Positions 1 through 8,026 of a stretch of DNA of 57,862 nt are shown here, in pieces. The stretch comes from Rhabdochlamydiaceae bacterium. Lineage in GTDB: Bacteria > Chlamydiota > Chlamydiia > Chlamydiales > Rhabdochlamydiaceae. Under the pieces are notes generated by a model. It saw only the letters and a list, made by a program, of their open reading frames with translations. It was not told the DNA's origin and did not search any database. A program made the translations under genes and the position numbers. Numbering within the stretch: position 1 is the first letter of the stretch; the number at the start of each line of letters is the position of its first letter. The DNA lies in the NCBI GenBank assembly GCA_019752555.1, contig JAIELY010000026.1, positions 1 through 57,862 of the forward strand, in the 5' to 3' direction.

Positions 1-570
1 ACAGCAGCAGAAATCGGGAATGGGGCTAAAATTGCAGAGGTAATTGAAGGAGGTCAACGCACAGTACGGATCGCTGAGGAATTAGGATACGATGGAGCCC
101 AGATCGGAAAACTAAAAAAAGCAGGTCAACTAGAAACAACCGTCGCAACTGACTATGCCCACTTAAGTCTCCCGATGCAGGAATCGATTAAACTGTTTGA
201 AGAGGCCGGGAAAAAATTAAAGCCTCATCAAGGGAAGTATATGCCCGAAATGAGAGTAAGGGAGCTGATTCATGAAACCGGTATTCCCACGTTCCCAAGA
301 CCAAAGGGAATTCCCGAAAATTATAGAGTTAAGCTATCAAATAAAGGCGGTGGAATGAAATATGTGCACTTCGAAAACGAGGGAACATATATTCGAGTTA
401 TGCCTGGCACCCCACATAGCCCTTATCCATATCAGAGGTCGCCATATGTAACTCAGATGAAAAATGGAAACAACCTTGATAAATATGGAAATATAGTAAA
501 TAAAAAAGCCCCAGAAGCTCACATCCCTCTTGAGGAATTTGTATATATAGGAGAAGCGTTTTGTCGCTAA
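1..570 (+). CDS. C-terminal part of a polymorphic (contact-dependent type) toxin, 5' end outside window
   Basis: The frame is open from the first base, so 189 residues of a longer protein are present. An in-frame ATG at 175 exists, but coding continues upstream without a stop. Residues 1-110 are mostly helical and charged, as expected for a pre-toxin linker. The last 75 residues form a compact domain with the blocks GGGMKYVHFENEG, IRVMPGTPHSP, SLDKYGN-like NNLDKYGN and PEAHIPLEEF, which I recognise from the C-terminal ends of CdiA/Rhs-type proteins. The likely role is a nuclease toxin delivered to neighbouring cells, but the activity is inferred, not seen. The stop overlaps the next gene by 10 bases, the usual toxin-immunity arrangement. 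The delivery part of the protein is not in the window. Confidence 0.72.
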   Translation, partial: TAAEIGNGAKIAEVIEGGQRTVRIAEELGYDGAQIGKLKKAGQLETTVATDYAHLSLPMQESIKLFEEAGKKLKPHQGKYMPEMRVRELIHETGIPTFPRPKGIPENYRVKLSNKGGGMKYVHFENEGTYIRVMPGTPHSPYPYQRSPYVTQMKNGNNLDKYGNIVNKKAPEAHIPLEEFVYIGEAFCR

Positions 571-917
571 CAGAAGAAGATAAAAATCATATCCTAAGTG
601 AATTTCTGAGAATCATTCTCCATATATCCGACAAAGAATATCAGAAAAGAGTCTGGATAAGAGGAGAAGGTCCCGAGGTTAATGACTTCGATGAAACGAT
701 TTGTCATTTTTTTGACGATGGCGATCCCATTTTAAAAAATTACAAAATCTATGGCATCAGTGAAAATCAACAAAACTTATTACAGGAATTTCGAAAACTG
801 CTCAAATCTTTTTCAGACGAAAATTACTGGCCTCCTATGTTTATAGATTCTCCCGAATGGACAAATATCACCATAAGAGCAAAAGAGGTTTTACAATCAT
901 TTAACTATTCAAAATAA
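561..917 (+). CDS. Immunity protein for the upstream toxin (CdiI-like), copy 1
   Basis: A 118-residue acidic protein without signal peptide, suited to binding and neutralising a cytoplasmic toxin. The start is TTG, preceded by a purine-rich TAGGAGAAG, and lies inside the toxin's last codons, so translation is probably coupled. Shared blocks with the next gene include QKRVWIRGEGPEV, FFDDGDPILKNYK and ENYWPPMFIDSPEWT. I recognise this pattern as the family NCBI names ribonuclease toxin immunity protein CdiI; that is recall and was not searched. An orphan regulator is less likely given the overlap with the toxin. Confidence 0.72.
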   Translation: MSLTEEDKNHILSEFLRIILHISDKEYQKRVWIRGEGPEVNDFDETICHFFDDGDPILKNYKIYGISENQQNLLQEFRKLLKSFSDENYWPPMFIDSPEWTNITIRAKEVLQSFNYSK

Positions 918-1002
918 AGGTTCTCTTACACCAAAACGCCTGTTTTTGAATTAAAAAAGAAATAAAAAAATATAAGAGCAATTTATTTGCGGAGAATGGA
1001 TA

Positions 1003-1362
1003 ATGTTAACTGATAATGAGAAAAAGCAAATACTTCATAGTTTTTTAGAAACCGTTGAAGGGATATCCGACAAAGAATATCAAAAAAGAGTCTGGATAAG
1101 AGGAGAAGGTCCCGAGGTTGATGACTTCGATGAAACGGTTTGTTATTTTTTTGACGATGGCGATCCCATTTTAAAAAATTATAAAGAATTTGGCATTACC
1201 GACAGTCAATACAAATTACTAAGTGAATTTCGCGATCAGTTTGAATCTTTTTCAGACGAAAATTACTGGCCTCCTATGTTTATAGATTCTCCCGAATGGA
1301 CAAAAATCACGACAAGAGCAAAAGAGGTTTTAGAAGCCTTTCACTATAATCAAAATGCATGA
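1003..1362 (+). CDS. Immunity protein paralogue, tandem copy 2
   Basis: A 119-residue paralogue of the preceding gene, 85 bases downstream on the same strand. Central stretches (RVWIRGEGPEV, FFDDGDPILKNY, SDENYWPPMFIDSPEWT) are nearly identical even at DNA level, while the first 25 and last 10 residues and a middle helix (around residues 62-85) differ. ATG follows GCGGAGAATGGATA, a good ribosome-binding site. The mosaic of identical and divergent blocks suggests tandem duplication with later divergence or conversion, giving either dosage or protection against a variant toxin. No second toxin domain lies between the copies. Confidence 0.7.
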   Translation: MLTDNEKKQILHSFLETVEGISDKEYQKRVWIRGEGPEVDDFDETVCYFFDDGDPILKNYKEFGITDSQYKLLSEFRDQFESFSDENYWPPMFIDSPEWTKITTRAKEVLEAFHYNQNA

Positions 1363-1379
1363 ATCCTCTAGAGCCCTCT

Positions 1380-2867
1380 TCACGAGGCAGGTTCTATTGA
1401 AGGCTCAGTTGTCCAATTGCCTCCGATTGCCTTGTAGACCGCGATGAGATCGCCTGCAAGAGATTGCTCGCTTTCTACAAGCTGGCTTTCCGAATCGATA
1501 AGTGAGCGTTTCGTTTCAAGTACTTGGATCTCATTGGCAAGACCCACTTCGTATAAATCAAGCATGATTTCTAACGAGCGGCGTTCCGCATCGACCTTTT
1601 GCTGTAGAGAGTCAAGCCGCTTCTCCTCTTCAAAATATGCCACAAGTGCGCTTTCCACGTCTTTAAGCGATCCTATCACGGTTTGTTCATAGGTGAGAAG
1701 AGCCTGTCTTTCCAAAGACTTATTCACATCGACCTGCCCACGCACCCTTCCAAAATCGAGGATGTCCCAATTGAGCCCAACCCCGATACTAAACATCCTG
1801 CTGGCTGATTTAAAAAGCTCATTTAGCTTATTACTTTCAAAGCCTGCAGAAGAGCCTATTTTGTTACCTCCGCCTAGGCTAATGCCTGTAAGGGCGATAT
1901 GAGGAAAGTAATCGGCAATTGCAGCGCCGATTTGTTCTGTTGCAGCAGCAAGCTGTCTTTCCGCAGATCTGACATCGGGCCTGCGGCGTAAAAGATCAGA
2001 AGGAAGACCGACGGGGACCTTGCCGCTGCTCGAGGGGATGGGATAGACATCCTCGAAACGCTCAATGAGCCCCTCCGGCTGAGCTCCTAGCAAATAAGCG
2101 AGTGCATAGACTGTCTGTTTAAAAGAAGTTTCTAAAACAGGAAGTGCAGCTCTATCGGTTTCTAGCATGGAGATCAAGCTAGTGAGCTGCAATTCGTTGT
2201 CGATTCCAATTTCATAAAGATCTGCGGCAATCGCAAGCTCTTGTTCGTCGGCAGAGACTTTGGCTTGCTGCAGCTGTATTTTCTGTTGAATGGCACGCAA
2301 GGTGATGTAATTGACAGCCACTTCGCTAATCAAAGAAATCATCACGCTGTCCGCATCCTCTTTGGTAGATTCCCAGACATAATGGGCTGCTTTCTTCGCA
2401 TGGCGAAATTTCCCAAAGAAATCCAGCTCCCAAATCGCGTCGAATCCAATTTGAAAAATATTTAAAAAACCGGGAAGAAAACTCCCGCCTGTAGAAGCGG
2501 CGGGTGCTGCTGCGGCAGCTGCTGCTGGGCCAGGAAATAAGTTTTGGCTGATCCGAGTGCGGGTAGCTGTCGCATTAAGATCAATTTCAGGCCAGAGGTG
2601 CGAGCGTTCAATTCTGTATTGGGCCCGCGTCTGTTCAATTTTTTCAATGGCAATGCGCAAGTCATAGTTGGAATGCAATGCTTCTGTAATAAGCTCATCT
2701 AAAACAGGATCATTGAATTGCTTCCACCATTGGAATAGATCTTCATCTGTCTCATTTTGAGCTTGGGACTCTTCAAAAGCATCTGGCATAGCAACTTCTG
2801 GCGCCTGATATTTCGGCCCGACCATGCATCCTGAGAAGAGAAAAAAAATGAGGACAATGTATCTCAT
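1380..2867 (-). CDS. Outer-membrane efflux lipoprotein, TolC/NodT (OprM) family
   Basis: 495 residues, the normal length for the outer-membrane factor of a tripartite RND or ABC exporter. It begins with a lipoprotein signal (IFFLFSGCMVGPKYQAP; Cys about 14 is the lipidation site), and the GPKYQAP start is characteristic of NodT-type factors. Two long helical repeats follow, each with the DLYEIGI/DLYEVGLAN signature, and LPSDLLRRRPDVRSAERQLA lies between them, as in OprM. An Ala-rich insertion (about residues 115-130) sits in the first repeat. No pump or adaptor gene lies next to it, so its partner is encoded elsewhere. Neighbours on both sides are on the plus strand, so it is transcribed alone. 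Confidence 0.9.
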   Translation of the reverse strand: MRYIVLIFFLFSGCMVGPKYQAPEVAMPDAFEESQAQNETDEDLFQWWKQFNDPVLDELITEALHSNYDLRIAIEKIEQTRAQYRIERSHLWPEIDLNATATRTRISQNLFPGPAAAAAAAPAASTGGSFLPGFLNIFQIGFDAIWELDFFGKFRHAKKAAHYVWESTKEDADSVMISLISEVAVNYITLRAIQQKIQLQQAKVSADEQELAIAADLYEIGIDNELQLTSLISMLETDRAALPVLETSFKQTVYALAYLLGAQPEGLIERFEDVYPIPSSSGKVPVGLPSDLLRRRPDVRSAERQLAAATEQIGAAIADYFPHIALTGISLGGGNKIGSSAGFESNKLNELFKSASRMFSIGVGLNWDILDFGRVRGQVDVNKSLERQALLTYEQTVIGSLKDVESALVAYFEEEKRLDSLQQKVDAERRSLEIMLDLYEVGLANEIQVLETKRSLIDSESQLVESEQSLAGDLIAVYKAIGGNWTTEPSIEPAS

Positions 2868-2991
2868 GAAACCTTAGCTTTCTCTCTATATAGAAGCAGA
2901 GAAATTGCTAAGCAATGGAATTTTTCTTATATCAATTTTGTCGCTTTGGTATAAGGTCATAAATATTTGCAAAATCATCGCTTAAGGTACA

Positions 2992-4029
2992 ATGGACCAT
3001 TCCCCTATTATTTCTCCCGATTCCCTTAAAATGCTCTTTCCAGTCTCTTCTGCAAAGGCTCAATTCATTGCAGAATGCCGACATACAGTAAAAAGAATAA
3101 TTACGGGTAAAGATCCTCGCAAAGCAATCGTCGTTGGGCCCTGTTCCATTCATGACAAGGCATCCGCTTTGGAATATGCTGCGCGTTTTAAAATGCTTGC
3201 AGAAAGCGTTAAGAAAACCTGTTTTCTTGTGATGCGTGTGTATTTAGAAAAGCCCCGTACAACAACAGGGTGGAAAGGGATGATTTACGATCCGCATTTA
3301 GATGGAAGCCATGATATCCAAACAGGACTTCTTTGGGCACGCGAAATCCTAGATCTTCTCTCTGCGATGGGAGTGCCTGCTGCTACAGAATTTGTCGATC
3401 CCCTAATCGCACCCTATGTGGAAGATCTTATCACCTGGGGTTTTATCGGTGCGCGCACCTCAGCATCGCAGCCTCATCGGCAATTTGCATCTTTGCTGAC
3501 GATGCCAATTGGTTTTAAAAATGGAACCGATGGAAATATCGATGATGCCGTGCGCGGCGTGATCTCCGCTCGCACCCCGCATGCATTTATGAAAATCAAT
3601 GGCCAGGGCTCCTTATGTGCCGTTCAAAGCGAAGGCAACCCGTTTACTCATGTCGTGCTCAGAGGCTCAGAACAGATGCCCAATTATGACAAAGAAGCTA
3701 TTTGTGAAGCATTAAAGCAGCTTGAGCGCGCGCATCTGCAACCTCGCCTCATGATTGATTGCGCTCATGGAAATAGTCAAAAACGATGGGAAAACCAACG
3801 GGGCGTTTTTGAATCTGTTTTAGAACAGATGAAGTCAGGAAACCATCAGATTTTCGGTTGGATGCTAGAGAGCCATCTTGAAAACGGCAATCAAGTGCTT
3901 CGTGAAGATCCCTCTCTTTTACAATATGCAGTGTCCATTACCGATCCTTGTATCGACTGGTCTCTTACAGAAGAATTAGTCTATTCTGCAGATATTTCGT
4001 TTACAGACTACTCATCCTCTTCCGTTTGA
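2992..4029 (+). CDS. aroG: 3-deoxy-7-phosphoheptulonate (DAHP) synthase, class I
   Basis: First enzyme of the shikimate pathway: condenses phosphoenolpyruvate with erythrose 4-phosphate. 345 residues, close to E. coli AroF/G/H (about 350). Metal ligands are visible: Cys51 in VVGPCSIHD, His in MIDCAHGNSQK, Glu in GWMLESHLENG and Asp in SITDPCIDW. The phosphate/substrate loops LEKPRTTTGWKG and GARTSASQPHR are intact. The ATG follows AAGGTACA. The last 22 bases overlap the convergent lipoprotein gene. An aroG gene at this syntenic position is, from memory, also present in Chlamydiaceae. The feedback type (Phe, Tyr or Trp) cannot be read from sequence here. Confidence 0.93.
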   Translation: MDHSPIISPDSLKMLFPVSSAKAQFIAECRHTVKRIITGKDPRKAIVVGPCSIHDKASALEYAARFKMLAESVKKTCFLVMRVYLEKPRTTTGWKGMIYDPHLDGSHDIQTGLLWAREILDLLSAMGVPAATEFVDPLIAPYVEDLITWGFIGARTSASQPHRQFASLLTMPIGFKNGTDGNIDDAVRGVISARTPHAFMKINGQGSLCAVQSEGNPFTHVVLRGSEQMPNYDKEAICEALKQLERAHLQPRLMIDCAHGNSQKRWENQRGVFESVLEQMKSGNHQIFGWMLESHLENGNQVLREDPSLLQYAVSITDPCIDWSLTEELVYSADISFTDYSSSSV

Positions 4030-4457
4030 ACTTGGATCAGATTCACCCAGAGCTGATGTTTCCATTCTCGGTAAACTGAGCCATCTTCGGTAACAATTTC
4101 TGCTTTATACGTTAAAATTCCCCCTGTGCGGTCATAGTCGTCATTAAGCAGTTTATAGGTGGCCCATCCCATCCGTTTATCGATCGGATAGCTTTTTTTC
4201 TCTTCCGTATAATCCCAAAAAATGAGACTCAGTTCAATCCTCGGTTTTTGCGCAAGCAGTTCTTGAGGCACCCGCCAATCCATCGAGAGCATTTGTCCAA
4301 TCGGAGGATTCTCCTGTCGAGGATCGGGCGTGTTGACATGAGTACTGGCAAGATATCTAACATCAACCCACTGCTGGCAAACAGAGAGATAATATTTTTG
4401 ACACCCCCCCAGAGAAAGGGCTCCAACAAGAAGAAGAATCAACGATTTAAAGTTCAT
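4008..4457 (-). CDS. Small hypothetical lipoprotein
   Basis: 149 residues beginning with a signal peptide and lipobox (LLVGALSLGGC; Cys19). The mature part contains a beta-rich segment (IELSLIFWDYTEE, WATYKLLNDDYDRTGGILTYKAEIV, GSVYREWKHQLWVNLIQV), compatible with a small beta-sandwich or lipocalin-like fold. Convergent with aroG, overlapping its 3' end by 22 bases. It is divergent from the Nudix gene, sharing a 65-base upstream region. No function recognised; probably anchored in the outer or inner membrane leaflet facing the periplasm. Confidence 0.75.
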   Translation of the reverse strand: MNFKSLILLLVGALSLGGCQKYYLSVCQQWVDVRYLASTHVNTPDPRQENPPIGQMLSMDWRVPQELLAQKPRIELSLIFWDYTEEKKSYPIDKRMGWATYKLLNDDYDRTGGILTYKAEIVTEDGSVYREWKHQLWVNLIQVQTEEDE

Positions 4458-4522
4458 CGTGCAATTTTGCCGCTTTTTTGTTATGCTCGCAAGGAATAAT
4501 TAAGCCTTTTTCTCTTCAAAAT

Positions 4523-5032
4523 ATGCAAGCAGAAACACAAAAACAAGCCGTCTTTGGAATCGTCTTTAATGACAAGCGCACAGAAGTGCTTCTTGTCAAA
4601 CGGCGGGACATACCCGTTTGGGTCCTTCCCGGAGGAGGAAGAGAGCCTGGCGAGACGCCGGAATCTAGTGCCATGAGAGAGGTTTTAGAAGAAACGGGAT
4701 ACACAGTTAGCATCATTCGCAAAGTGGCAGAATATCTTCCCGTCAATAAAATGACACAGCTCACCCACACTTTTGAGTGCCAGATCCTCTCAGGCGCGCC
4801 AACGCTAGGCCCAGAGACAAAAGATGTTAAGTTTTTTCCCTTAAACACACTCCCGCTCCTCGCTCCCCCCTTCCCAGGGTGGATCGCCGACGCTGCAGCG
4901 CAGCATCCCGAGATGCTGCGCCAAAAGATTACAGGGGTCAATTACTGGGTCCTGTTCAAGCTCTTGATCCAACACCCCATCTTAGTCGGCAGGTATCTGC
5001 TCACCAAGGTCGGAATTCATTTGAATAACTAG
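4523..5032 (+). CDS. Nudix hydrolase
   Basis: 169 residues from the ATG at 4523. The complete Nudix box G-x5-E-x7-RE-x2-EE-x-G is present (GGREPGETPESSAMRE followed by VLEETGY), so it should hydrolyse a nucleoside diphosphate linked to another moiety with Mg2+. Substrate cannot be assigned; it could be house-cleaning (oxidised nucleotides) or an RNA-cap/ADP-ribose type. A TTG 45 bases upstream extends the frame with residues unlike the family, and neither site has a strong ribosome-binding site; I prefer the ATG because MQAETQKQAVFGIV is a normal Nudix start. The 3' end overlaps the convergent gene by 51 bases. Confidence 0.85.
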   Translation: MQAETQKQAVFGIVFNDKRTEVLLVKRRDIPVWVLPGGGREPGETPESSAMREVLEETGYTVSIIRKVAEYLPVNKMTQLTHTFECQILSGAPTLGPETKDVKFFPLNTLPLLAPPFPGWIADAAAQHPEMLRQKITGVNYWVLFKLLIQHPILVGRYLLTKVGIHLNN

Positions 5033-5938
5033 TATGTTCAGTGGATAGATTTTATGAAAGTTCATGATAGGTTTTTTCTTTATCCAAGAATATAAATATT
5101 CCACTGTCACAATATGATCAGCAAGACACGTAGGCCCATAAGGCAACTGAAGTGCAGTATCAAAAAAACGCATGACATTTTTAAAAAAGGCTTTGTCCGC
5201 TTGCTCAACTGTCCTCAAAGCTTCTTTTTTTTCACGCAAGACCCAGGCAAGCCTGTCGAGCTTCTTTTTGTAAGTCTTATTTAGCCGGCTGACTTTTCTC
5301 GCTGTATCTCCAGAATCCTCTACCAGCTTCACTTCTGCATTATACTGTTGCTCTAACAAAGAAAAATGAGAGAGGTAATTCTCTAAGGCGACCTCGTATT
5401 TCCTCCTACACTCCCTATCTTCGTGATCCCATTTAATCAGCCATCTCTCAACATTCTGGTCGCATTTTTCACCATATTTTCTTCGCACCTTCACTAAATA
5501 ATCGCCCCTTGCCGCACGCTCTCTTACCACTTTGGCATAAAGCATCTTCCATTTTGCTTTAAGTACATAGAGCCTTTCCACTCTATCCTGATTCCATTGC
5601 TTTCTATATCCACAGAATGAAGGATAAGGCTTAAGCGAAGGAGGAAGGATCATTTCAAGCTCTGCTTTCTCTCTTTTATGAATGCATTTACAATTCGACA
5701 AAATGCGCGTAATGAGTAGGTAATTTCTCGAAGAAGGATCGGAAAATAGCGCCTGCAATGCTTTGCCTTGAAATTTTAAAGACTGATAACTCTCCTCTGA
5801 GCGCTCGTAGAGATCTAGACATGTGCCAAATGTTAGACTGATGGGACGAGTGATGAGCTCTTTATATTCTTGATACGTTTGTTTGAAATTCTGAAATTGT
5901 TCCAAACTTATCGAACCACAAGATGCAAACGAAGCCAC
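4982..5938 (-). CDS. Hypothetical coiled-coil protein
   Basis: 318 residues, no signal peptide and no transmembrane segment. Residues about 110-260 are very rich in Lys, Arg, Glu and Leu with heptad spacing (for example LNKTYKKKLDRLAWVLREKK), so a long coiled coil is likely. The N-terminal 100 residues hold several cysteines (CGS, TCLD, NCKCIHK). Overlaps the Nudix gene's end by 51 bases in the convergent direction, which is unusually long for this genome. Not recognised; lineage-specific protein or secreted effector are both possible. No promoter identified in the 175 bases upstream. Confidence 0.6.
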   Translation of the reverse strand: MASFASCGSISLEQFQNFKQTYQEYKELITRPISLTFGTCLDLYERSEESYQSLKFQGKALQALFSDPSSRNYLLITRILSNCKCIHKREKAELEMILPPSLKPYPSFCGYRKQWNQDRVERLYVLKAKWKMLYAKVVRERAARGDYLVKVRRKYGEKCDQNVERWLIKWDHEDRECRRKYEVALENYLSHFSLLEQQYNAEVKLVEDSGDTARKVSRLNKTYKKKLDRLAWVLREKKEALRTVEQADKAFFKNVMRFFDTALQLPYGPTCLADHIVTVEYLYSWIKKKPIMNFHKIYPLNILVIQMNSDLGEQIPAD

Positions 5939-6074
5939 AAATCACCTCTTTAATTACTCTAACTTTGAAGCGGGTGTTGACACTGACCAAGCAGCAAGTT
6001 TAATGACATCTGAGATAATGGGCATCTATTTTTTAGCTAGTAGAGCTTGACAAAAGTTTTTGGTGTAATTTTTA

Positions 6075-6113
6075 GCGTGAAAGTTCCCGAGGTTGAAACA
6101 CTAAGAACATTAG
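6075..6113. repeat. Fragment of the palindromic repeat family
   Basis: GCGTGAAAGTTCCCGAGGTT here matches GCGTCAAAGCTCCCGAGGTT in the full copy at 38417, and the following bases (GAAACACTAAGAAC) match less closely. Only one arm is recognisable. It ends at the fumC stop codon. The rest of the 175-base gap (5939-6113) shows no gene. Confidence 0.45.
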
Positions 6114-7508
6114 TTAAGACAAATCGACCATCTTGCGCGGGTCCATGGCAGCATCAAATTCAGCTTCTGTCATGACATTCAGCTCAAGTGCAGCTTGTTT
6201 TAGGGTGGTATTCTCTTTGTAGGCCTTTTGAACGACCTTGGCAGCCTTGTCGTAGCCGATGATAGGATTTAGAGCAGTCGCTAGCATCAGAGAGTTATTA
6301 AGATGTTCCTGAATCCTCAGAAGATTAGGTTGGATGCCGCTAAGACATTTATCGGTAAAGTTAACGGCGACATCACTTAAAAGGCGAATCGACTGAATCA
6401 GGTTATATGCCATAAGGGGTTTAAAAACGTTGAGTTCAAAGTTGCCTTGCGAGCCTGCAAATCCAATAGTGGCATCATTTCCAAGGACTTGGATTGCAAC
6501 CATCGTCATCGACTCGCTCTGCGTGGGATTTACTTTTCCGGGCATAATCGAAGAACCTGGCTCATTTTCAGGCAGAAGGATCTCCCCAATTCCGCTTCTT
6601 GGACCTGAGGCAAGCCAACGGATGTCGTTGGCAATTTTCATATAAGAGCACGCAATGCGCTTAAGCGCACCGCTGATCTCAACGATCGCATCGTTAGATG
6701 CCAAAGCTTCAAACTTGTTAGGAGCACTGACAAAAGGGTGTCCTGTGATACGGCTGATCTCTGCAGCAATGCGTTTGGGATATTCTAAAGGAGCATTAAT
6801 TCCTGTTCCGACAGCAGTGCCGCCAAGCGCTAGCTCTAGAATGTGATGTGTCGCGTGCTCTAAAGCTTTAAGACCGTGCTCAATTTGAGAGGCGTAGCCG
6901 GAAAATTCTTGACCCAAGGTAAGCGGTGTTGCATCCATGAGGTGGGTCCGTCCAATTTTGACAATCGCTTTAAATTCGCGGGCTTTGTCTTTAAGACCTT
7001 GATGGAGCTTCTTTAAACCTGGGATGAGCTCGTTGTGCACATCAAGCAGAGCCGCAATGTGCATAGCACTGGGAAACACATCGTTAGAAGATTGAGATTT
7101 ATTGACATCATCATTGGGATGGATAGGAGTTTTGGAGCCGAGCTGCCCCCCTGCTATTTCGATAGCGCGGTTACTAATGACCTCATTGACGTTCATGTTG
7201 GTCTGAGTTCCAGACCCTGTCTGCCACACAGAAAGGGGAAACTCTTCATCGAATTTTCCGGCAATCACTTCATCAGCTGCAGCAATGATAAGAGCGCACT
7301 TGTCTTTCGGTAGAATCCCTAAATCGCAATTGACCTGAGCCGCCGCGCGTTTGATGATGGCAAGAGCACGGATCACCTCGATGGGCATCCTTTCTTGGCC
7401 TATGGGAAAATTGAGAAGCGAGCGTGCAGTCTGGGCCCCGTAGTAGCAGTGAGCAGGGACTTTGATTTCTCCAAGGGAATCTTTTTCAATGCGAAACTGC
7501 TGTGACAT
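6114..7508 (-). CDS. fumC: Fumarate hydratase, class II
   Basis: Converts fumarate to malate in the TCA cycle, cytoplasmic homotetramer without iron-sulfur cluster. 464 residues from the ATG at 7508, against 467 in E. coli FumC. The superfamily signature [13 protein letters not shown] is intact, as are [13 protein letters not shown], the [11 protein letters not shown] block and the conserved [17 protein letters not shown] (catalytic His region). The start at 7508 is chosen because an AGGAG lies 10 bases upstream and [15 protein letters not shown] matches the family start; a frame extension to 7541 adds 11 unlike residues. It stands alone between a repeat fragment and the V-ATPase operon. Confidence 0.95.
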   Translation of the reverse strand: MSQQFRIEKDSLGEIKVPAHCYYGAQTARSLLNFPIGQERMPIEVIRALAIIKRAAAQVNCDLGILPKDKCALIIAAADEVIAGKFDEEFPLSVWQTGSGTQTNMNVNEVISNRAIEIAGGQLGSKTPIHPNDDVNKSQSSNDVFPSAMHIAALLDVHNELIPGLKKLHQGLKDKAREFKAIVKIGRTHLMDATPLTLGQEFSGYASQIEHGLKALEHATHHILELALGGTAVGTGINAPLEYPKRIAAEISRITGHPFVSAPNKFEALASNDAIVEISGALKRIACSYMKIANDIRWLASGPRSGIGEILLPENEPGSSIMPGKVNPTQSESMTMVAIQVLGNDATIGFAGSQGNFELNVFKPLMAYNLIQSIRLLSDVAVNFTDKCLSGIQPNLLRIQEHLNNSLMLATALNPIIGYDKAAKVVQKAYKENTTLKQAALELNVMTEAEFDAAMDPRKMVDLS

Positions 7509-7580
7509 GCCTGCACTCTCCTTTTTTTTCTCATATAACATCTGTGCCTCGCGAAAGGAAGCACAGAATGAAATTGAGAC

Positions 7581-8003
7581 TTAAATAAGCAGCAAGGCAA
7601 AAACGAATGCGAACAGAGAAAACGATTCCACAATACCTAAAGCCGCAAAGCATTTTCCAATGATTGCTGGCTGTTTAGCTGCAGCTTGAATCCCTGAGGC
7701 TGCGCACATTCCTTGATACATAGAAGAAAAAAGCAATGCCAATCCAACGGAAAGGCCGATCCCGATTCCTGAAAGCGGTGAGAGCTTTCCTGCAATAATG
7801 CTGTTTTTCATGAGCAGCATCAATACAAACCCATAGATCGACTGTGAAGAGGCAACCGCAGACATCCCAATAAATTTACCGTGGTTTTCTTCGACCCGGC
7901 TCATCACCGCATGAGATGCCATCCCACCAATTCCACATCCAATCGCACTTCCGATACAGCCAAGGCCGAGCACGAGAGCTGGTCCAATCATGCCATAATC
8001 CAT
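7581..8003 (-). CDS. atpK: V-type ATP synthase subunit K (proteolipid ring)
   Basis: Membrane-ring subunit of the V/A-type ATPase that carries the translocated ion. 140 residues with four hydrophobic helices in two hairpins. The ion-binding Glu is in the last helix (ALGIVESFSLFAF); the equivalent place in the first hairpin carries Gln (ASSQSIYGF), as in chlamydial K subunits, so there is one carboxylate per double hairpin. AAGGAGTTCATCT precedes the ATG. Last gene of the operon E-DUF2764-A-B-D-I-K. Ion specificity (H+ or Na+) is not clear by eye. Confidence 0.93.
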   Translation of the reverse strand: MDYGMIGPALVLGLGCIGSAIGCGIGGMASHAVMSRVEENHGKFIGMSAVASSQSIYGFVLMLLMKNSIIAGKLSPLSGIGIGLSVGLALLFSSMYQGMCAASGIQAAAKQPAIIGKCFAALGIVESFSLFAFVFALLLI

Positions 8004-8026
8004 AGATGAACTCCTTATTTCACAAT

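Noticed and set aside
674-683. CCCGAGGTT in the immunity genes resembles the palindromic repeat arm
   Set aside because: It encodes the conserved GPEV block in both paralogues and has no further similarity to the repeat.
2241-2465. 74-aa plus-strand frame inside the efflux-factor gene
   Set aside because: Antisense shadow; no start signal and the minus strand carries a complete family member.
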